A stretch of 19,203 nt of DNA from an uncultured Porphyromonadaceae bacterium (GTDB lineage Bacteria; Bacteroidota; Bacteroidia; Bacteroidales; Muribaculaceae): assembly GCA_947166165.1 (NCBI GenBank), contig CAMVDK010000018.1, positions 1 through 19,203 of the forward strand. The letters run 5' to 3'. The translations under genes and the position numbers were made by a program. The notes below the pieces were generated by a model. The model did no database searches. It was not told where the DNA came from and saw only the letters and a program-made list of their open reading frames with translations. This document shows, one piece after another, positions 15,283 to 19,203 of the stretch. Position 1 is the first letter of the stretch; each line of letters opens with the position of its first letter.

Positions 15283-17223
15283 ATGCCTCAAGCCACAGGA
15301 ACTGCAATGAGACAACCGAACTTCAACCCCAACGGCCAGATGGGTGGCCGCAACCAATACGCCGGCGAGCCCCAGGGCAAGCGGCGCGACGTGCTGCTGC
15401 GGCTCACCCGCATGGTGATGCGCGACTACAAGTTCTCGCTGCTCACCGTGGCCGTGTGCATCGTCATCACAGCCTTCACCACGCTCGCCTCCACGCTGTT
15501 CACGCGCACGCTCATCGACGACTACATCGTGCCGCTCACCGCCGCCGGCACGCCCGACTTCGGCCCGCTGGCCCGCACGCTCACCATGCTGGCCCTCGTC
15601 CTGCTGCTCGGCGCCGCGTGCTCCTACCTGCACAGCCGGCTGATGATCAACGTCACGCAGGGCACCATGCTGCGCCTGCGCCGCGACATGTTCTCGCACA
15701 TGGAGCGGCTGCCCATCAGCTACTTCGACACCCATTCCCACGGCGAGGTGATGTCGGCCTACACCAACGACGTCGACACCCTGCGGCAGATGATCAGCCA
15801 GAGCCTGCCCCAGGCGCTCAACTCGCTCATCACCATCACCGTCACGCTCGTGAGCATGGTGGCCTTGAGCGTCCCGCTCACCATCGTGAGCGTGGTCATG
15901 GCCCTGGTGATGGCCTTCACCACCACCTGGCTGGGCAAGCGCTCGCGCCGCCACTTCAAGGTGCAGCAGCAGCGGCTGGCCGAGGTGAACGGATTCATCG
16001 AGGAGATGATGACCGGGCAGCGCGTGGTGAAAACCTTCAACCACGAGCAGCAGGCCATCGCCGACTTCGAGCGCATCAACGAGCAGCTGCGCCAGAGCAC
16101 CTGCGAGGCCAACCGCATCGCCAACATCGTGATGCCCGTCAACGGCAACCTGGGCCACCTGAGCTACGTGCTCATCGGTGTGGTGGGCGCCGCGCTCATC
16201 ATCGGCGGACACGTGGAGCTGAGCCTGGGCACTCTGGTGGCCTTCCTCACGCTGAACAAGAGCTTCGCGCGCCCCATCGCCAACGTGAGCCAGCAAATCA
16301 ACAGCGTGCTCAACGCCAGCGTGGGCGCCGAGCGCGTGTTCCGCCTGCTCGACGAGGCCGCCGAAGCCGACCAGGGCAAGGCCACGCTCGTCAATGCCAT
16401 CGAGGCCCCCGACGGCACGCTCGTGCCCGTGCCCATGCGCACCGGACTCTGGGCCTGGCGGTTGCCCACAGCCGACAAGCCGCGGTTCGTCAAGGTGGAC
16501 GGCGGCGTGCAGATGGACATGGTCGACTTTGGCTACACGCCCAGCAAGCAGGTGCTCTTCGACATCACCATCAACGCCATGCCCGACCAGAAAATCGCCT
16601 TCGTGGGCGGCACCGGGGCCGGCAAAACCACCATCACCAACCTCATCAACCGCTTCTACGACATCCAGGACGGCCACATCACCATCGACGGCATCAACGT
16701 GGCCGACATCGCCAAGCCCCACCTGCGCCACGCGCTGGGCATGGTGCTGCAAGAGACGCATCTGTTCACCGGCACGGTGCTCGACAACATCCGCTACGGC
16801 CGCCTCGACGCCACCGACCAGGACTGCAGCGAGGCCGCCAAGCTCGTCGGAGCCGACGACTTCATCCGCCGCCTGAGCGACGGCTACCGCACCGTGCTCG
16901 CCGGCGACGGCGGCAACCTGAGCCAGGGCGAGCGCCAGCTGCTCGCCATTGCCCGTGCTGCCGTGGCCGACCCGCCTGTGCTCATCCTCGACGAGGCCAC
17001 CTCGAGCATCGACACCCACACCGAGCGACTCGTGCAGCGCGGCATGGACTCACTCATGAAGGGGCGCACCACCTTCGTGATCGCCCACCGGCTCAGCACC
17101 GTGCGCAACGCCGACTGCATCATCGTGCTCGAGCACGGACGCATCATCGAGCAAGGCACCCACGACCAGCTGTTGTCGATGCGCGGCAAGTATTACCAGC
17201 TCTACACCGGCCACGAAATCTGA
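15283..17223 (+). CDS. ABC exporter half-transporter, catalytic subunit of a heterodimer (BmrD/LmrD/TM288-like)
   Basis: A 646-residue half-transporter. A cytoplasmic N-terminal extension of about 45 residues rich in Asn, Gln and Gly precedes six membrane helices (about 50-330), then the ATPase domain. Walker A is GGTGAGKTT (442-450), Q-loop Gln490, Walker B LILDE with catalytic Glu571, and switch His602 (AHRLS), all intact. The signature is LSQGE (546-550), with Gln replacing the first Gly, the known change in the partner of the degenerate subunit. Residues about 362-410 form an extra segment between the membrane and ATPase domains that contains TGLWAWRLP. Start is the ATG at 15283; an ATG at 15307 is possible. 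It should pair with the product at 12435-14177. It stops 16 bases from the stop of the convergent cotH-type gene. Confidence 0.95.
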   Translation: MPQATGTAMRQPNFNPNGQMGGRNQYAGEPQGKRRDVLLRLTRMVMRDYKFSLLTVAVCIVITAFTTLASTLFTRTLIDDYIVPLTAAGTPDFGPLARTLTMLALVLLLGAACSYLHSRLMINVTQGTMLRLRRDMFSHMERLPISYFDTHSHGEVMSAYTNDVDTLRQMISQSLPQALNSLITITVTLVSMVALSVPLTIVSVVMALVMAFTTTWLGKRSRRHFKVQQQRLAEVNGFIEEMMTGQRVVKTFNHEQQAIADFERINEQLRQSTCEANRIANIVMPVNGNLGHLSYVLIGVVGAALIIGGHVELSLGTLVAFLTLNKSFARPIANVSQQINSVLNASVGAERVFRLLDEAAEADQGKATLVNAIEAPDGTLVPVPMRTGLWAWRLPTADKPRFVKVDGGVQMDMVDFGYTPSKQVLFDITINAMPDQKIAFVGGTGAGKTTITNLINRFYDIQDGHITIDGINVADIAKPHLRHALGMVLQETHLFTGTVLDNIRYGRLDATDQDCSEAAKLVGADDFIRRLSDGYRTVLAGDGGNLSQGERQLLAIARAAVADPPVLILDEATSSIDTHTERLVQRGMDSLMKGRTTFVIAHRLSTVRNADCIIVLEHGRIIEQGTHDQLLSMRGKYYQLYTGHEI

Positions 17224-17239
17224 GGCACCGGCTCGGTTG

Positions 17240-18700
17240 TCAATCTTCGATGGGAGTGGTGGGGACGATGATGTTCACCACGGCGTTCAGGTCGTCGATG
17301 TCGACCGTCATGTCGCAGTTCACATCGGCCCGGTAGAACGGCGCCCGCTTGTGCAGCATGATGTTGATGACGATGTTCAGGTCGTCCACATCCACCACGC
17401 CATTCTCGTTGACGTCGGCCGCTGGGTGCGGGTCGGTGTAGAAGGCCTCCACGTTGGCATCGAGCCACGGCTTGCGCGCCTCGATCCAGTCCTCGGCCTT
17501 TTGGCGCGACACGGCCACCAGCGGATGCGCCACGCCCCAGCGCGCGTTGTCGTGCGGCCGCGACAGGTCCAGCCCCCGGCCCTGCTCGCTGCCGGCAAAC
17601 CGGCTGTAGGCCGTCTTCACCGAGTCCACAATCCACGGCGACACCGTGCGCCAGCGGTGCTGCCACTGCTTGACAAGTTCCTTGTTCTTGTTGGTGAAAA
17701 AGCGGCGGAAAATGTCGCTGTGCAGGCGGCTCCAGTCACCCTCCATCTGCAGCGACGAGTCGAAGTCCCACAGCACCGGCATCTCCAGCAGCGTGGAGTC
17801 GCTGTCGTCGCGCTTGACGAAGTACTTGTTCGAGCCGCCGCTGTCCCAGGTGCCCATCACCTCGTGCGCCACCAGCCACTGCGCCAGCGAGGCCACATCG
17901 ATGTGATTGGGATAGGTGCCCTTGCCTATCGACCGGTCGAAATCGTTCATCACCTGGGTCACATAGTCGAGATGCGACTCGGTGAGGTCTTCCGGTTCGG
18001 GATACTTAAACGTGTAGTGATACACATTGCTGAACGCCAGCGACTTGATGCTCAGCGGCTCGTTCCACCAGTAAGGGTCCAGCTCAACCACAAAGCCCGT
18101 CTTCTCGCAGTCGAGGCGGCAGCTGCGGTTGCGCCTCACCTGCTCGATGAGCAGGTAGATGCCGCGATAGTCGCCGTTCACCACCACATTCACATAGGTG
18201 GCCGCCGGAGTCCACTTCATCGCCATCAGCCGGCTCACCGTCAGCCCGAACAGCGAGAGCAGGTCGTCGTCGTAGAGCAGCAGCCAGTTCTTGTCGGCAT
18301 AGCGCTCGTCGTCGCCGCGCAGCAGCAGGTCGGCCTTTCGCTCCAGCTTCACCTTGAAAGGCTTCTTGGCCGCATAGGCGCTCGTGTTGCCGCGAATGCG
18401 GATTGTGGCGCCGCTCACGTCGGCCTCATAGTCGCCGCTGTCGTAGAGCGCGCCGCCCGTCGCCGCGTCAAGCAGACGGAGCCGCATGGGCACCTTCGTG
18501 GTGTTGGTGATGCCCCCGCCTATGCATCCCGGCGGAGCCGACACATAGTCGCACGTCGGCTCCACGCCGCCGACCGTCGACACCCATACCACCGGCAGCC
18601 CCAGTTTGCACACCGAGTCCACATCCACCGGCGCCGCCGCAATAGGCAACAAGCATCCCACACACAACGCCCAAAAGGCAATAATCCTGGCAATTCGCAT
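17240..18700 (-). CDS. Secreted CotH-kinase-fold protein with two dockerin-type calcium-binding repeats
   Basis: A 486-residue protein with a signal peptide (MRIARIIAFWALCVGCLLPI, likely cleavage after AAA, 23). The body fits the CotH kinase family: RIRGNTSAYAAKKPFKVKLE (101-120), KNWLLLYDDD (137-146), NGDYRGIYLLIEQV (175-188), GSNKYFVKRD (289-298) and PVLWDFDSSL (308-317) with the metal-binding WDxD. CotH kinases phosphorylate protein substrates, such as spore coat proteins in Bacillus; relatives also occur in non-sporeformers. The C-terminus holds two EF-hand-like dockerin loops, with ligand positions D429/N431/N433/D437/D440 and D469/N471/D473/D477/D480. The protein is probably extracellular. 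The ATG at 18698-18700 is chosen because the promoter lies just upstream; a frame extending to 18970 has no plausible leader. The substrate and any dockerin partner are unknown. Confidence 0.88.
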   Translation of the reverse strand: MRIARIIAFWALCVGCLLPIAAAPVDVDSVCKLGLPVVWVSTVGGVEPTCDYVSAPPGCIGGGITNTTKVPMRLRLLDAATGGALYDSGDYEADVSGATIRIRGNTSAYAAKKPFKVKLERKADLLLRGDDERYADKNWLLLYDDDLLSLFGLTVSRLMAMKWTPAATYVNVVVNGDYRGIYLLIEQVRRNRSCRLDCEKTGFVVELDPYWWNEPLSIKSLAFSNVYHYTFKYPEPEDLTESHLDYVTQVMNDFDRSIGKGTYPNHIDVASLAQWLVAHEVMGTWDSGGSNKYFVKRDDSDSTLLEMPVLWDFDSSLQMEGDWSRLHSDIFRRFFTNKNKELVKQWQHRWRTVSPWIVDSVKTAYSRFAGSEQGRGLDLSRPHDNARWGVAHPLVAVSRQKAEDWIEARKPWLDANVEAFYTDPHPAADVNENGVVDVDDLNIVINIMLHKRAPFYRADVNCDMTVDIDDLNAVVNIIVPTTPIED

Positions 18701-18719
18701 AAAACTGAAAAAATTTCTG

Positions 18720-18751
18720 CAAATATCGCCAAAATTTCCCAACCATGCAAA
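18720..18751 (-). promoter_or_regulatory. Probable promoter of the CotH-dockerin gene
   Basis: On the minus strand TTTG (18748-18751), a 20-base spacer and GATATTTG (18720-18727) give a promoter with one mismatch to TAnnTTTG, 19 bases before the ATG. A perfect 15-base palindrome lies 16 bases further upstream. Confidence 0.6.
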
Positions 18752-18767
18752 CCGCGCAGGCAAAACA

Positions 18768-18782
18768 GCACGATAATCGTGC
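18768..18782. promoter_or_regulatory. 15-base perfect palindrome upstream of the cotH promoter
   Basis: GCACGATAATCGTGC has 7-base arms around a central A. Its place just upstream of the -33 element suits a dimeric regulator site, but no regulator is identified. Confidence 0.4.
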
Positions 18783-18861
18783 GCGCCTCTCCACGAATCA
18801 CGCCATCCCACCGCCCAAAACTGCGAAGGAAAACAGCACAGCGACGGAAAACGACGCAACG

Positions 18862-18891
18862 ACAAAAAAACGGCACACCTACAAAAAAACG
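18862..18891. repeat. Pair of 11-base direct repeats, 19 bases apart
   Basis: ACAAAAAAACG occurs at 18862-18872 and 18881-18891. The surrounding sequence has further GGAAAAC-type stretches, so this may be low-complexity sequence rather than a binding site. Confidence 0.5.
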
Positions 18892-18940
18892 ACGCACCCG
18901 CAAACCCCATGTCTGCGCCCCTACCACCCATCTCAGCAAA

Positions 18941-18982
18941 AATCAGACAACCAAGGACAACTAACGACAATCAACGACAATG
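18941..18982. repeat. Four GACAA units phased at exactly 10 bases
   Basis: GACAA starts at 18946, 18956, 18966 and 18976. The last two decamers, AACGACAATC and AACGACAATG, differ only in the final base. A 10-base period keeps the units nearly on one face of the helix. Confidence 0.6.
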
Positions 18983-19030
18983 ATTCACAAGCGGATGCCA
19001 TTCAACGAAAAATCTGGTTATCGCCAATCA

Positions 19031-19203
19031 TGAATTAGTTAAATTCGCCAAATTCGTGTAATTCGCATTTAAATACCCGCACCCACGCTCATCAATGCGA
19101 ATTGAGCTAATTATACGAATTACACTAATATTGAATTAGTTAAATTCGCCAAATTCGTGTAATTCGCATTTGAACACCCCGCACCCACGCTCATCAATGC
19201 GAA
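19031..19203. repeat. Tandem 101-base repeat made of 9-base AATT units, continuing past the window
   Basis: The block at 19032-19103 recurs at 19133-19203 with an offset of 101, then 102 after one inserted C. The second copy is cut by the window edge, and the visible copies differ at only a few positions. Each copy starts with four consecutive 9-base units: AATTAGTTA, AATTCGCCA, AATTCGTGT and AATTCGCAT (19033-19068). After a GC-richer segment come three more (AATTGAGCT, AATTATACG, AATTACACT at 19100-19126), roughly reverse complementary to the first set. Confidence 0.85.
19034..19129. repeat. Long imperfect inverted repeat (hairpin) within the tandem unit
   Basis: AATTCGCATT (19060-19069) is the exact reverse complement of AATGCGAATT (19094-19103), flanking a 24-base loop. 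Pairing continues outward to 19034/19129, with 27 Watson-Crick pairs and 2 G-T pairs over 36 positions, the palindromic AATT blocks lining up every nine bases. Confidence 0.8.

Larger units (their letters stand above)
18701..19203. other. Repeat-rich non-coding right end
   Basis: About 500 bases with no convincing gene. From left to right: the cotH promoter, a 15-base palindrome, A-rich short direct repeats (about 18860-18891), a 10-base-phased GACAA series (18941-18982), and a tandem 101-base repeat that runs off the window. Frames crossing it are rich in Lys, Thr and Asn and look spurious. Confidence 0.7.

Noticed and set aside
15198..17336. 712-codon plus-strand frame overlapping the second half-transporter
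   Set aside because: It is a shifted-frame shadow composed largely of Arg, His, Pro and Ala. The correct frame at 15283 has complete Walker motifs.
17240..17400. Cellulosome component
   Set aside because: Dockerin-type loops alone do not imply a cellulosome. No cohesin, scaffoldin or glycoside hydrolase gene is present in the window.
17237..18964. 575-codon plus-strand frame opposite the CotH-type gene
   Set aside because: It is antisense and His/Arg/Val-rich with no motif. The minus frame contains CotH motifs, dockerin loops and a promoter.
18701..18970. N-terminal extension of the CotH-dockerin protein to 18970
   Set aside because: The added residues are Cys/Phe/Arg-rich without pattern, would place the signal peptide internally, and overlap the promoter and palindrome.
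19031..19203. CRISPR array
   Set aside because: The units are contiguous 9-base motifs and a 101-base tandem copy. There are no unique spacers of uniform length between identical repeats, and no cas gene is in the window.

Overview
The window looks like chromosomal DNA from a GC-rich member of the Bacteroidales, possibly Muribaculaceae-like. Three things support this. Several genes are preceded by the Bacteroidota promoter pattern, a -7 element resembling TAnnTTTG with a TTTG about 19-20 bases upstream. One gene encodes a type IX secretion 'plug' (DUF5103) protein, found in this phylum. Secreted proteins end in a type IX-like sorting tail or in dockerin-type repeats. The family-level placement is inference.

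Layout. Positions 1-1530 (minus) hold a T9SS plug protein followed, 34 bases on, by the N-terminus of a Na+/Ca2+-type exchanger cut by the window edge. An AraC-family regulator (1637-2533, minus) is divergent from a five-gene plus-strand efflux operon (2716-8767). That operon encodes a TolC-like outer-membrane channel, a lipoprotein HlyD-type adaptor, a fused double ATPase (YbhF type) and two ABC-2 permeases. Together these would make a complete envelope-spanning tripartite ABC exporter, and the AraC protein is its likely regulator. A strong hairpin at 8821-8857 separates the operon from a convergent 977-residue secreted protein (8892-11825, minus). An AT-rich stretch of about 600 bases follows.

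From 12435 to 17223 lie two half-transporters of a heterodimeric ABC exporter of the BmrCD/LmrCD/TM287-288 type. One carries the degenerate catalytic residues and the other the degenerate signature motif, as expected for partners. They are separated by an opposite-strand nucleotidyltransferase-HEPN pair (14295-15058), and each half-transporter has its own promoter. A secreted CotH-kinase-fold protein with two C-terminal dockerin-type calcium loops (17240-18700, minus) converges on the second half-transporter.

The right end (18701-19203) is non-coding and repeat-rich. It holds a 15-base palindrome near the cotH promoter, short direct repeats, a 10-base-phased GACAA series and a 101-base tandem repeat. 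The tandem repeat is built from 9-base AATT-starting units that form a long imperfect hairpin, and it runs off the window. I see no rRNA, tRNA, CRISPR array, transposase or phage gene. The least explained parts are the right-end repeat, the CotH-dockerin protein, and the nucleotidyltransferase-HEPN pair lodged between exporter halves.
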